From CAVQGZ01 sp963712175 (lineage in GTDB: Bacteria; Actinomycetota; Actinomycetes; Jiangellales; Jiangellaceae), in assembly GCA_963712175.1 (NCBI GenBank), contig CAVQGZ010000004.1, positions 1,021,325-1,085,324 on the forward strand: 64,000 nucleotides of DNA, read 5' to 3'. The notes below the pieces were generated by a model that saw only the letters and a list, made by a program, of their open reading frames with translations, was not told the DNA's origin and did not search any database. Below are positions 48,916 to 57,939 of the stretch, piece by piece. Numbering within the stretch: position 1 is the stretch's first letter; each line of letters begins with the position of its first letter. A program made the position numbers and the translations under genes.

Positions 48916-51431
48916 CACTGCTCGACTTCGTCCCGCCCGGCAGCTCGGAGGACGAGGTGCTGGACGGGTTCGTCCGATGGGTGTCGCAGTCCGGGCTGGA
49001 GCTGTACTCGCACCAGGAGGAGGCACTTCTGGAGCTGCTGTCGGGCAGCAACGTCATCCTGGGTACGCCGACGGGCTCGGGCAAGAGCCTGGTCGCGCTC
49101 GGGGCCCATCTTGGGGCCGTGACCCAAGGCCGACGCACCTGGTACACCGCACCGATCAAGGCCCTGGTGTCGGAGAAGTTCTTCGCGCTCATCGACGCCT
49201 TCGGGGCAGCGAACGTCGGCATGCTCACCGGCGATGCCGCGGTCAATCCCGACGCCCCCATCATCTGCGCCACCGCCGAGGTCCTGGCCACCACGGCTCT
49301 GCAGCATGGGCGCGCCGCCGACGTCGCCCAGGTGGTGATGGACGAGTTCCACTTCTACGCCGAGCCCGACCGTGGCTGGGCGTGGCAGGTGCCGATCCTC
49401 GAGCTGCCCGACGTCCAGTTCCTGCTGATGTCGGCGACGCTCGGCGACGTCTCGTTCTTCGAGCGCGACCTGACCCGTCGCACGGGCCGCCCGACCGTGT
49501 CGGTCACCGGCGCCCAGCGACCCGTCCCCCTGACCTTCTCCTACGCCCTGACCCCCCTGCACGAGACGATTGCGGATCTGCTCGCCAGCCACGACGCACC
49601 CATCTACGTCGTGCACTTCACGCAGGCCAACGCCGTCGAGCAGGCTCAGGCGCTGACCAGCGTCCCGCTGGCCACCCGCGAGCAGAAGGCCGATATCGCC
49701 GAGCAGATCCGCGACGTCCGTTTCGCCAAGGGGTTCGGGACGACGTTGTCGCGGCTGCTACGAGTCGGCATCGGTGTGCACCACGCCGGGATGCTGCCCC
49801 GGTACCGCCGCCTGGTGGAACGGCTGGCCCAGCGGGGGCTCCTGACGGTCATCTGCGGCACCGACACGCTCGGCGTCGGCATCAACGTCCCGATCCGCAC
49901 CGTGCTCATGTCGGCACTGGCGAAGTACGACGGTCGTCGCCAGCGGCTCCTGAAGGCACGGGAGTTCCACCAGGTCGCCGGGCGCGCGGGACGCGCAGGC
50001 TTCGACACGACCGGGCGCGTCGTCGTACAGGCCCCGGAGCACGAGATCGAGAACCGGCGAGCGCTGCGCAAGGTCGGCGACGATGCCAAGAAGCGGCGCA
50101 AGGTCAGCCGCAAGAAGCCACCTGACGGGGTGGTCTCGTGGAACGAGGCGACGTTCGACAGGTTGGTCGCCGCCGCACCCGAGCCGCTGACGTCGCGGTT
50201 CCGGGTGACTCACGCGATGGTCCTGGCGGTGCTCTCGCGCCCTGGTGACCCCGTCGCGGCGATGCGCCACCTGATCGAGGACAACCACGAACCACCCGGC
50301 GCGCGGCGTCATCACGTGCGCCGCACGGTCGCCATCGCGCGATCTCTGCTTGCTGCAGGAGTCGTCGAACGGCTGGCAGAGCCCGACGAGCACGGCAGCA
50401 TGTTTGCGTTGACGGTGGACCTGCAGTCCGACTTCGCGCTCAACCAGCCACTGTCGCCGCTCGCGGTCGCCGCGGTCGAGCTTCTCGACCGCGACTCCCC
50501 CACCTACGCCCTGGACGTCCTGTCGGTCATCGAGTCCACGCTGGAGAACCCCCGACCCGTCCTTCTCGCTCAGCAGAGCCAGGCCCGCGGCGATGCGGTG
50601 GCGGCCATGAAGGCCGAGGGAATCCCGTACGAGGAGCGCATCGACCTCATCGACGACGTGACCTACCCCCAGCCGCTGGCCGAGCTGCTGGAGCACGCCT
50701 ACGACGTCTACGCCTCGAGCCATCCCTGGGTTGCCGACTACGAGCTGCGACCCAAGTCGGTCGCTCGCGACTGCTTCGAACGCGCCACCACGTTCACCGA
50801 GTACGTCGGGGTGTACCGGCTGGCCCGTTCCGAGGGCGTCTTGCTGCGCTACCTGGCTGACGCAGCCAAGGCCCTGCGTCAGACGGTCCCTGAGGACGCC
50901 CGGACCGACGAGCTCGTCGACCTGATCGCCTGGCTCACCGAGCTGGTGCGCCAGACGGACTCGAGCCTGCTGGACGAGTGGGAGCGGCTCCTCGGCGGCG
51001 ACGTCCCCCTCGCCCCGCCGGACGCCGACGCCGCTCCCCCGCCCGTCACGGCGAATGCACGGGCCTTCCGTGTGCTGGTGCGCAACGAGCTGTTCCGACG
51101 GGTCCAGCTGCTGGCGCGTCGTGACTGGGACGTGCTCGGGCAGCTCGACGGCGAGCACGGGTGGAACGGCCAGCGCTACGCCGAGGCCATGGAGCCCTAC
51201 TGGGCCGAGCACAGCGAGGTCGGCACGGGGCCCGACGCGCGTGGTCCCGACCTCTTCCTGGTGGATGAGCTCACCGGGCGCTGGCGGGTTCTGCAGCGCC
51301 TGGACGACCCAGCCGGGCACCGGGACTGGGCGCTGCGGTGCACGGTGGACCTTGCGGCCAGCAACGAGGCCGGCGAACCCGTCGTGATCATCGAGTCACT
51401 CTCCGAGATCGGGCGAACAGCGGCAGAATGA
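48912..51431 (+). CDS. Ski2-like DEAD/DEAH-box RNA helicase (DUF3516)
   Basis: An 839-residue superfamily 2 helicase. Motif I is TPTGSGKS, motif II is DEFH (VVMDEFHFYA), SATLGD is motif III, and VGIGVHHAGMLPRYRRLVE with QVAGRAGRAG form motifs IV-VI, as in Ski2/Mtr4 helicases. The C-terminal part is the DUF3516 region of actinobacterial helicases, involved in RNA processing by inference. It is the first gene of a pair with arginine deiminase (ATGA overlap at 51,428). Confidence 0.92.
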   Translation: MTLLDFVPPGSSEDEVLDGFVRWVSQSGLELYSHQEEALLELLSGSNVILGTPTGSGKSLVALGAHLGAVTQGRRTWYTAPIKALVSEKFFALIDAFGAANVGMLTGDAAVNPDAPIICATAEVLATTALQHGRAADVAQVVMDEFHFYAEPDRGWAWQVPILELPDVQFLLMSATLGDVSFFERDLTRRTGRPTVSVTGAQRPVPLTFSYALTPLHETIADLLASHDAPIYVVHFTQANAVEQAQALTSVPLATREQKADIAEQIRDVRFAKGFGTTLSRLLRVGIGVHHAGMLPRYRRLVERLAQRGLLTVICGTDTLGVGINVPIRTVLMSALAKYDGRRQRLLKAREFHQVAGRAGRAGFDTTGRVVVQAPEHEIENRRALRKVGDDAKKRRKVSRKKPPDGVVSWNEATFDRLVAAAPEPLTSRFRVTHAMVLAVLSRPGDPVAAMRHLIEDNHEPPGARRHHVRRTVAIARSLLAAGVVERLAEPDEHGSMFALTVDLQSDFALNQPLSPLAVAAVELLDRDSPTYALDVLSVIESTLENPRPVLLAQQSQARGDAVAAMKAEGIPYEERIDLIDDVTYPQPLAELLEHAYDVYASSHPWVADYELRPKSVARDCFERATTFTEYVGVYRLARSEGVLLRYLADAAKALRQTVPEDARTDELVDLIAWLTELVRQTDSSLLDEWERLLGGDVPLAPPDADAAPPPVTANARAFRVLVRNELFRRVQLLARRDWDVLGQLDGEHGWNGQRYAEAMEPYWAEHSEVGTGPDARGPDLFLVDELTGRWRVLQRLDDPAGHRDWALRCTVDLAASNEAGEPVVIIESLSEIGRTAAE

Positions 51432-52708
51432 GTCTGGTGACCCGACGACGAGACGTGGACGTGGACCAGGCCACCGTGGCGTTCGGCGTGCACTCCGAGG
51501 TCGGTGAGCTGCGCACCGTCATGGTCTGCGAGCCCGGCCGGGCTCACCAGCGCCTGACTCCGACCAACTGCGACGCGCTGCTGTTCGACGACGTCATGTG
51601 GGTGGAGAACGCCCGACGCGACCACCGCGCGTTCGTTGCTGAGATGCGTGCACGCGGCGTCGAGGTGCTGGAGATGCACGACCTGCTCACCGAGACGGTG
51701 GGGATGGACGAGGCCAGGCGGTGGCTGCTGGACCAGCAGGTCGTCCCCAACCAGGTCGGGCTCGGCCTGGTCGACGAGGTGCGAAGCTACCTGGACGGGC
51801 TGTCGGACCGTGCGCTCGCCGAGACGCTCATCGGCGGGCTGTCCACCCACGACTTCCCCGAGACCCACGGTGGGGAGATGCTGACCCTGGTGCGCGAGGC
51901 CGCCGGTGTCACGGAGTACCTGCTTCCGCCACTGCCGAACACCCTCTACACGCGGGACACGACGTGCTGGATCTACGGCGGCGTGACCCTCAACCCCCTG
52001 TACTGGGAGGCTCGGCACGAGGAGACACTCCTCACGACGGCGATCTACCGCTACCACCCAACCTTTGCCGGACGAGTCACCGAGTGGTGGGGTGACCCCA
52101 CGCGCGACTGGGGCATGGCCAGCCTCGAGGGCGGAGACGTGATGCCCATCGGGAACGGCGCCGTGCTGGTCGGGATGAGCGAGCGGACCTCTCGACAGGC
52201 CATCAGCCAGCTCGCCGGCGCCCTGTTCGAGAACGCTGCGGCCGAGCGCGTCATCGTGGCCGTGCTGCCCAAGCAGCGTGCTGCGATGCACCTGGACACC
52301 GTGTTCACGTTCGCCGACCACGACTGCGTCCTGGTCTACCCCGACATCGTCGATGGCGTGCACACCTACTCCTACCGCCCGTCGGACGACCCGAGCGGTC
52401 TGGAGCTCACCGCCGAGGACAAGCCGTTCGTCGACGTCGTCGCGGGAGCTCTGGGACTGGCCGAGCTGCGGGTCGTCGAGACCGGCGGCGACGCATACCT
52501 GCGCGAGCGCACGCAGTGGGACAGCGGTGCGAACCTGCTGGCCACCTCACCTGGTGTCGTCTTCGCCTACGACCGGAACACGCACACGAACGCGCTGCTG
52601 CGACGACAGGGCATCGAGGTCGTCGAGATCGCCGGCGCGGAGCTGGGTCGTGGACGCGGCGGCGGCCACTGCATGACCTGCCCCGTCGTTCGCGACCCGG
52701 TCACGTAG
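51428..52708 (+). CDS. arcA: Arginine deiminase
   Basis: A 426-residue enzyme converting arginine to citrulline and ammonia. Conserved features are EVGELRTVMVCEPGRAHQRLTP, FDDVMWVENAR, TRDTTCWIYGGV, SLEGGDVMPIGNGAVLVG, the HLDTVFTF histidine region and the catalytic cysteine in GGGHCMTCP. Arginine deiminase pathway partners (ornithine carbamoyltransferase, carbamate kinase) are not adjacent; the gene is instead coupled to a helicase through an ATGA overlap, which is unusual. Confidence 0.95.
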   Translation: MSLVTRRRDVDVDQATVAFGVHSEVGELRTVMVCEPGRAHQRLTPTNCDALLFDDVMWVENARRDHRAFVAEMRARGVEVLEMHDLLTETVGMDEARRWLLDQQVVPNQVGLGLVDEVRSYLDGLSDRALAETLIGGLSTHDFPETHGGEMLTLVREAAGVTEYLLPPLPNTLYTRDTTCWIYGGVTLNPLYWEARHEETLLTTAIYRYHPTFAGRVTEWWGDPTRDWGMASLEGGDVMPIGNGAVLVGMSERTSRQAISQLAGALFENAAAERVIVAVLPKQRAAMHLDTVFTFADHDCVLVYPDIVDGVHTYSYRPSDDPSGLELTAEDKPFVDVVAGALGLAELRVVETGGDAYLRERTQWDSGANLLATSPGVVFAYDRNTHTNALLRRQGIEVVEIAGAELGRGRGGGHCMTCPVVRDPVT

Positions 52709-52713
52709 TCGGA

Positions 52714-53310
52714 TCACGGGCTGCAGCCGGTCGCGTGCTCGGCCTCGCTGCGAAGTCGAGGCTCAGTCCTCCTCGACGGGCGCAGACCACGCTTGTCGCG
52801 GTAGAACGCCCGTACGTCGACCATGTCGGCGGCAGCTGACTCGCCCGGCATGAAGGACGGGCCCCAGCCGCCGGTTCGACTCGGCCCGTCCAGGTAGGTG
52901 AGAACGAGGGGAACACCCGCTGCCGCAGCGATGCGGTGGAACCCCGACTTCCAGAACTGGCCGCCGCTGCGGGTGCCCTCGGGCGGCACGACGAGGGCCA
53001 CCTTGTCCGACGTGCTGACCAGGTGCGTGATCTCGTCCACGAGATTGCCCGGGTTCTCCCGGTCGACCGGTATGCCTCCCAGCCGACGCATCAGCGGACC
53101 GAGGGGGCCGTCGAACATCTCGCGCTTGCCGAGCCAGACCGGCGTCACGTCGCTGGCCCAGGCCATCGCGATCATCGCAGGGAAGTCCCAGTTGGACGTG
53201 TGCGGCGCCGCCACGGCGACATAGGCGGGGACGTCGGGGGGTCGGCCGGTGATTCGGAACCCTGCCGCGGCCACGGCCGCCCGACCCAGCCGCGCTCTGA
53301 GTGCGCTCAC
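52714..53310 (-). CDS. Phospholipid/glycerol acyltransferase (PlsC-like)
   Basis: A 198-residue acyltransferase. The catalytic HxxxxD block is APHTSNWD (His-x4-Asp), block II is GKREMFDGPLGPLMRRLGGIPVDR and block III is VPPEGTRSGG. Hence a lysophosphatidate-type acyltransferase on the inner face of the membrane, although the family also acylates other lipids. The GTG at 53,310 is the first start before the block; it is divergent from the monooxygenase gene at 53,372. Confidence 0.88.
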   Translation of the reverse strand: MSALRARLGRAAVAAAGFRITGRPPDVPAYVAVAAPHTSNWDFPAMIAMAWASDVTPVWLGKREMFDGPLGPLMRRLGGIPVDRENPGNLVDEITHLVSTSDKVALVVPPEGTRSGGQFWKSGFHRIAAAAGVPLVLTYLDGPSRTGGWGPSFMPGESAAADMVDVRAFYRDKRGLRPSRRTEPRLRSEAEHATGCSP

Positions 53311-53371
53311 ACTGCAGGGTCGCACAAACGCAGGCCTAGGGTTGGTGGCCTGGCCGCGCTGGGAGGGACGC

Positions 53372-54889
53372 ATGGCGCACGAGCATGTCGACGTCCTCGT
53401 GGTGGGGGCAGGGTTGTCAGGCATCGGCGCGGCTTGCCACCTGCGCCGCAACCGCCCGCAGGACAGCGTCGCGATCCTGGAGTCTCGTCGGGCCATGGGC
53501 GGGACGTGGGACCTCTTCCGGTATCCGGGCGTTCGTTCCGACTCCGACATGCACACCCTCGGCTACTCCTTCGAGCCGTGGACTCAGGCACAAGCCATCG
53601 CCGACGGGCCCGCGATCCTGCGCTACATCCGGCGCACAGCGGCCAAGTACCAGGTCGACCGGCTCGTGCGCTACGGCCACCGGGTCGTGGACGCCGACTG
53701 GTCGAGCCGGCACAGCCGGTGGACGGTGACCGTGCAGGTGCTGGGAGACGACGGCCAGACCACGAGCCGCACCGAGCTGACATGCCGGTGGCTGTACCTG
53801 TGCACCGGGTACTACCGCTACGACGAGGGCTACACCCCCGAGATCCCCGGACTGGCCGAGTTCAGCGGAAGGCTGGTCCACCCTCAGCACTGGCCGACCG
53901 ACCTCGACTACACCGATCGACGCGTCATCGTCGTCGGCAGCGGCGCCACAGCGGTCACGATCGTCCCCGAGATGGCCCGGCGCGCCGCCCACGTGACCAT
54001 GCTTCAGCGCTCGCCCACCTATGTCGTCCCTCGACCCACCCGCGACGCGGTCGCCGACGGGCTACAGCGCGTGCTCCCCGCCCGAGCCGCGCACGCTGCG
54101 ATCCGGTGGAAGAACGCGCTTGCGGGGCTCGCCGTCTACCAGATGTGTCGGCACCGTCCGGACACGATGAGGCGCTTCTTCCGCACGCAGCAACGGTCCC
54201 TGCTGCCCGCCGACGTGATCAACACCCACTTCACACCGTCGTACGACCCCTGGGACCAGCGGCTCTGCCTGGCACCGGACGGCGACCTCTTCGAGGCCGT
54301 CAGTCAGGGGCGGGCGAGCGTGGTGACCGACACGATCCGAAGGGTGACACCCACCGGGGTCCTCCTGGACTCGGGCGGGCTGCTACCCGCCGACGTGCTC
54401 GTGATGGCCACCGGTCTGCAGCTGTTGGCCTTCGGAGGTGCCGGGATCAGGGTGGATGGAGTCGAACGGCAACCCTCGGAGATGGTCGTCTACAAGGGCA
54501 TGATGCTCAGCCACGTGCCCAACCTCGCCTTTGCGGTCGGCTACACGAACGCGTCGTGGACGCTGAAGGTGGACCTCGTCAGCGAGTACGTGTGTCGCCT
54601 GCTGGACTACCTCGACGATCACGGCCTCGCCGCCGTCGTCCCTCTCGCGCCTCCGACGACGCAGACCCACCGGCCACTGCTGGACCTCACGTCCGGATAC
54701 GTAGAGCGCAGCCTGCCCGACCTGCCGCGGCAGGGGTCAAAGGCCCCGTGGACGCTGTACCAGAACTATCCCCGCGACGTCTGGATGCTTCGCCACGGGC
54801 CGGTCGCAGACGAGGGGGTGCGCTTCGTCCGACCGGCTCCGCCGGACACCGTCACCACCGGTTCGTCACCTGCTCTGCCCAACCTCTGA
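53372..54889 (+). CDS. Flavin monooxygenase of the Baeyer-Villiger type (EthA/MymA-like)
   Basis: A 505-residue flavoprotein. The FAD motif is VVGAGLSGIGAACHL, the Baeyer-Villiger fingerprint FxGxxxHxxxWP is complete (FSGRLVHPQHWP), and the NADPH motif is VVGSGATAVTIV. It inserts oxygen into ketones or oxidises sulfur in a NADPH and O2 reaction. GGGAGGG before the ATG at 53,372 is a strong ribosome binding site and TAGGGT (53,337-53,342) a good -10. The C-terminal 38 bases overlap the convergent DUF2804 gene. Confidence 0.93.
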   Translation: MAHEHVDVLVVGAGLSGIGAACHLRRNRPQDSVAILESRRAMGGTWDLFRYPGVRSDSDMHTLGYSFEPWTQAQAIADGPAILRYIRRTAAKYQVDRLVRYGHRVVDADWSSRHSRWTVTVQVLGDDGQTTSRTELTCRWLYLCTGYYRYDEGYTPEIPGLAEFSGRLVHPQHWPTDLDYTDRRVIVVGSGATAVTIVPEMARRAAHVTMLQRSPTYVVPRPTRDAVADGLQRVLPARAAHAAIRWKNALAGLAVYQMCRHRPDTMRRFFRTQQRSLLPADVINTHFTPSYDPWDQRLCLAPDGDLFEAVSQGRASVVTDTIRRVTPTGVLLDSGGLLPADVLVMATGLQLLAFGGAGIRVDGVERQPSEMVVYKGMMLSHVPNLAFAVGYTNASWTLKVDLVSEYVCRLLDYLDDHGLAAVVPLAPPTTQTHRPLLDLTSGYVERSLPDLPRQGSKAPWTLYQNYPRDVWMLRHGPVADEGVRFVRPAPPDTVTTGSSPALPNL

Positions 54890-55850
54890 CCCCCTCGACA
54901 TCGATCGAGCCTCCCGTGTCGTCGACAAGCCGGCCGCTCCAGGTGCCGAAGCACTGGTGGGTGTCGTTGAACAGCACCCCAAGCTGCGTGCGCTCGGCCC
55001 GCTCGTAGGACGGTGTGAAGGTCAGATCCACGCTGTCGGACTCGCGTGAGCGGACCCGCCATGGCGCCAACCAGTCGGCGTCGTCGTAGTCCCAGTCCAG
55101 GTCCTCGTCGACCACGTGCAGGGCACCGTCGACGGTGACGGCGTTCTCGACCGTTCCGGTGCCGTCGGTCCACCGGCCGCCGACCTGGATGCCGAGGACG
55201 CGCTCGGATCCGCCGAGCCGTACCCGCCCGCTGCCCGCACCCCAGTTCCACGTGACTCGGTAGGGCCAGCGTCCCCGACCATGGTCGAGGGTTGCCCAGG
55301 CATCGGGGCCGTGGATCTCGTACCGACGACCGCGGGCGAGTACGTGGCCGGCTGCCGGGAGCGTGTTCTCCTTGACCGTGTACTGGAAGCGTCGCTCGGT
55401 GAAGGGGACGACGACCCCGAGCGCCTGGTGGCCCGGGGGCCGCCGCACCTCGATGTCGGCACTCAGCGCAGGGCTGTCCACCAGCAGGTGGACCCCTGAC
55501 TCGTGCGGCGCCAGCGTGATCGACAGCGGCCCTGACCTCACGAGGACCGGGCCGCCGCCACAGCGCTCGGGCAAGTCGGGACCGCGAAGCGGGTCCAGCC
55601 GAGACACGCCGGTCTCGGTACCACTCGGGTCGAGGAACCACGCTGCGTGCAGGCCCGCGTAGTCGAGGTCGCTGACCGTCAGGGCGAAGACGACCTCCGG
55701 TGTCTGCACGCACCAGTACTCCCACCGCTTCGTGCGCCCCCAACCGCGCAGGTTCGCCCGGTGCAGCGGGTATCGGGAGTAGCCAACGGCCCGCGGGTTG
55801 AGGCGCCCGTCACCGCCACACAGGTCGGTGTCTCGCGTGATCTCTCGCAC
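54852..55850 (-). CDS. DUF2804 domain-containing protein
   Basis: A 332-residue soluble protein. A short N-terminus (LNPRAVGYSRYPLHRANL) leads into a beta-rich core, with TKRWEYWCVQTPEVVFALTVSDLDYAGLHAAWFLD, then FQYTVKENTLPAAGHV and WATLDHGRGRWPY, all features of DUF2804. The family is of unknown function, sometimes found next to lipid genes. The GTG at 55,850 begins the conserved region. Confidence 0.9.
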   Translation of the reverse strand: MREITRDTDLCGGDGRLNPRAVGYSRYPLHRANLRGWGRTKRWEYWCVQTPEVVFALTVSDLDYAGLHAAWFLDPSGTETGVSRLDPLRGPDLPERCGGGPVLVRSGPLSITLAPHESGVHLLVDSPALSADIEVRRPPGHQALGVVVPFTERRFQYTVKENTLPAAGHVLARGRRYEIHGPDAWATLDHGRGRWPYRVTWNWGAGSGRVRLGGSERVLGIQVGGRWTDGTGTVENAVTVDGALHVVDEDLDWDYDDADWLAPWRVRSRESDSVDLTFTPSYERAERTQLGVLFNDTHQCFGTWSGRLVDDTGGSIDVEGVRGWAEQVTNRW

Positions 55851-55876
55851 AGGTTGTCGCCCAGGAGGGCTGTCGG

Positions 55877-56167
55877 TCAGGCGGAGGCCGCCACTCCGAA
55901 CACCACGACGACCAGGAAGAACGCCAACCCAATCGCGCTGAGCACGAGACCGACGATGGACAGGATTCTGGCCGCCTTGGCGAGACCGTCACCGGTCAGG
56001 CGTCCCTGCGAGGCCCTGATCGTCTCCAGGGACTGGTTCGCCAGCACCCAACCGACCACATGGAGGACCACTGGGCAGAGGACGAAGCCGGCGATAGCCG
56101 ATACCAGAGCCCAGATGGCCTTCGAGTCGGTCTCCGGGGGCGGTGCAGCCTGGTACCCGTAGCTCAT
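55877..56167 (-). CDS. DUF4190 small membrane protein
   Basis: A 96-residue protein. A proline-rich start (YGYQAAPPPETDSKA) is followed by helix WALVSAIAGFVLCPVVLHVVGWVLA, a cytoplasmic loop ETIRASQGRLTGDGLAKAA and helix ILSIVGLVLSAIGLAFFLVVVVFG. This is the DUF4190 pattern: two helices separated by G-x-G-L-A-x-A. TAGAGT (56,180-56,175) ends seven bases before the ATG at 56,167. Confidence 0.9.
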   Translation of the reverse strand: MSYGYQAAPPPETDSKAIWALVSAIAGFVLCPVVLHVVGWVLANQSLETIRASQGRLTGDGLAKAARILSIVGLVLSAIGLAFFLVVVVFGVAASA

Positions 56168-56232
56168 GGAACGCACTCTACGGAGAAGAGCCACCGAGGT
56201 GAGGTCTTCCCGGTGTCGACGTCGCCGAACCG

Positions 56233-56248
56233 ATACCCCCCGGGGTAT
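56233..56248. promoter_or_regulatory. CsoR/CstR-like operator overlapping the -10
   Basis: ATACCCC-CC-GGGGTAT, a perfect 7+2+7 inverted repeat of the type bound by CsoR/RcnR/CstR repressors (copper, nickel/cobalt or persulfide sensors). Its right arm shares the TAT of the -10 element TATGCT (56,246-56,251) of the DCC gene, so a bound repressor would block RNA polymerase. No such repressor gene is visible in the window. Confidence 0.75.
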
Positions 56249-56251
56249 GCT
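56246..56251 (+). promoter_or_regulatory. -10 element of the DCC gene
   Basis: TATGCT ends six bases before the ATG at 56,258, so the transcript is expected to be leaderless. Confidence 0.65.
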
Positions 56252-56257
56252 GGAGCC

Positions 56258-56659
56258 ATGACTCGACCAGCCTCGAACAGCAGTGACCAGAAGCCGGTGT
56301 GGCTCTACGACGGAGACTGTGGGCCGTGCGAGCAGGCCTCGACGCGGATCGCCGACCTTGTCGACCCGCCGGTACGCATGGCGGCGTATCAGACAGAGGA
56401 TCTCGCAGCGCTCGGAGTCAGCACGGCCGACGTCGAGCGAGGTCCGGTGCTGGTCCTCGCCGACCGGACTCATCTGGTCGGTCCCCCGGCCATGGGCAGG
56501 CTGCTGGCGATGTCTGAGCGGCCCTTCGCGCTCGTCGGCGCGGTCATGCTCGCCCCGGGCGTGCGATCAGTGCTCGGCGCGATCGGCCCACGCATGTACG
56601 CCCAGCGCGGGCGACTCCCGGGTGCGGGCGATGCCTGCGCGACGCGGGTAGCCGCTTGA
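56258..56659 (+). CDS. DCC family (DUF393) thiol-disulfide oxidoreductase-like protein
   Basis: A 133-residue thioredoxin-like protein. VWLYDGDCGPCEQAS carries the DCC/CxxC redox motif (DGDCGPC), then RMAAYQTEDLAALGVS, VLVLADRTHLVGPPAM and a C-terminal helix with RMYAQRGRLPGAGDACA. The DCC family is small and uncharacterised. The CsoR/CstR-like operator at its promoter links it to copper or sulfane-sulfur stress. The DUF4190 gene starts 90 bases away on the other strand, outside the operator. Confidence 0.85.
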   Translation: MTRPASNSSDQKPVWLYDGDCGPCEQASTRIADLVDPPVRMAAYQTEDLAALGVSTADVERGPVLVLADRTHLVGPPAMGRLLAMSERPFALVGAVMLAPGVRSVLGAIGPRMYAQRGRLPGAGDACATRVAA

Positions 56660-56684
56660 CCGCTCGCCCCAACTCGGCTCCTGC

Positions 56685-57938
56685 CTAGCCGGCTGGCACC
56701 AGCGGGACCTGCGGGTTCGGGCGCAGCGTCACCTTGATGGCTGACGCGGCCGGGCCCGCTGACGCGGCGGAGAGGGCGTCCTTCCAGCCCTCGAGCGCGT
56801 GCACGCTCGTCACGAGGTGGTCGACCCGAAATGTCTCCTCGCCCAGCCACTCCACGACCTGTTCCATGGTGTGGCGCCCGCCCAGTGCTGGTTCCGGGCC
56901 GAAGTTGATCGTTCCCTGCACGGTGAGCTGGCGGTTCCACACCAGGGACCAGTCGACGCGCTGCTTGCCGGCTCCGCCGACCATGACGAGCATGCCGCCC
57001 GGGCGCAGCACGTGCAGGGCCAGGTCGATGGTGTCGGGATGGCCTACGCAGTCGAACACGGCGTCGACGCCCTTCTCGAGGACCGGGACCTTGGTCATCC
57101 GCGGGCGCAGGAGTCGTCCGCCGTCGCTGCGTGCGAGGGACTCGACGGCAGCCGCACCGGCCGGCAACGTGCGGCTCGCTCCCGAGCGCATCGCCATGGC
57201 CGCGCCGAACGCTCCCGGGCTCACCACTGCCACGTCCAGGTCGGGATGCAGCATCCGCAGCGCAGCCGTCACCAGCAGGCCAATGCTGCCGGGCCCCACG
57301 ACCACCACCCGGTCCCCCTCCCGCTGCCAGTGCAGCGCGGCGTGCAGGGCGATCGATGCGGGCTCGGCCAGCACGGCGCGGCTCGACGTCACGCCGCCGA
57401 CGTGATGTAGCTGGCTCTCGTGGGCGACGACGAGCTCTCCCCAGCCGCCACCCAGCGCCACGTCGAAACCCAGGGTGGGCGAGTGGGTTCGGCTCAGACC
57501 CGGCTCGTCGAAACGCTCGCACACGTACGGCAGCCCCGTCTGACAGCTGCGACAGGCCGGGTCGAAGCCCCGGTGGCGGCACGAGAGCACGGGATCGACC
57601 ACGACGCGGTCCCCCTCGGCAACGCGTGTGACACCCGGGCCCGTCTCGTCGACGACGGCAACGATCTCGTGCCCCAGCACAGCCTGCGAGGCGGAGTAGA
57701 AGGCTGTGAGCACCAGCGAGGACGTCGCGTGAGCGAAGGCGACGTCGCTGCCGCACACGCCGGCGAGCTCAGGCCGAAGCCGAACCCACCCCGGCGACTC
57801 GGGGAGGCGTGGATCGGGGACGTCGTCCCGCAGCGACAGCAACCCACCACGGCTCCATCCGGCGTCGTCCTTCACTCGGCCGGCGAGAGCCGTGAGCAGG
57901 TACCTCGGGGTGGACAAGTCGGCCAGCACGGCTTGCAC
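56685..57938 (-). CDS. Zinc-dependent alcohol dehydrogenase
   Basis: A 417-residue medium-chain dehydrogenase. Catalytic zinc ligands are AGVCGSDVAF (Cys) and VLGHEIVAVV (His, Glu); the structural zinc loop contains four cysteines spread between SCRHRGFDPACRSCQ and YVC. The cofactor fold has VVVGPGSIGLLVTA. It probably oxidises an alcohol made by the monooxygenase. It is the last gene of the three-gene operon, one base after the epimerase stop. Confidence 0.9.
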   Translation of the reverse strand: MQAVLADLSTPRYLLTALAGRVKDDAGWSRGGLLSLRDDVPDPRLPESPGWVRLRPELAGVCGSDVAFAHATSSLVLTAFYSASQAVLGHEIVAVVDETGPGVTRVAEGDRVVVDPVLSCRHRGFDPACRSCQTGLPYVCERFDEPGLSRTHSPTLGFDVALGGGWGELVVAHESQLHHVGGVTSSRAVLAEPASIALHAALHWQREGDRVVVVGPGSIGLLVTAALRMLHPDLDVAVVSPGAFGAAMAMRSGASRTLPAGAAAVESLARSDGGRLLRPRMTKVPVLEKGVDAVFDCVGHPDTIDLALHVLRPGGMLVMVGGAGKQRVDWSLVWNRQLTVQGTINFGPEPALGGRHTMEQVVEWLGEETFRVDHLVTSVHALEGWKDALSAASAGPAASAIKVTLRPNPQVPLVPAG

Positions 57939-57939
57939 G

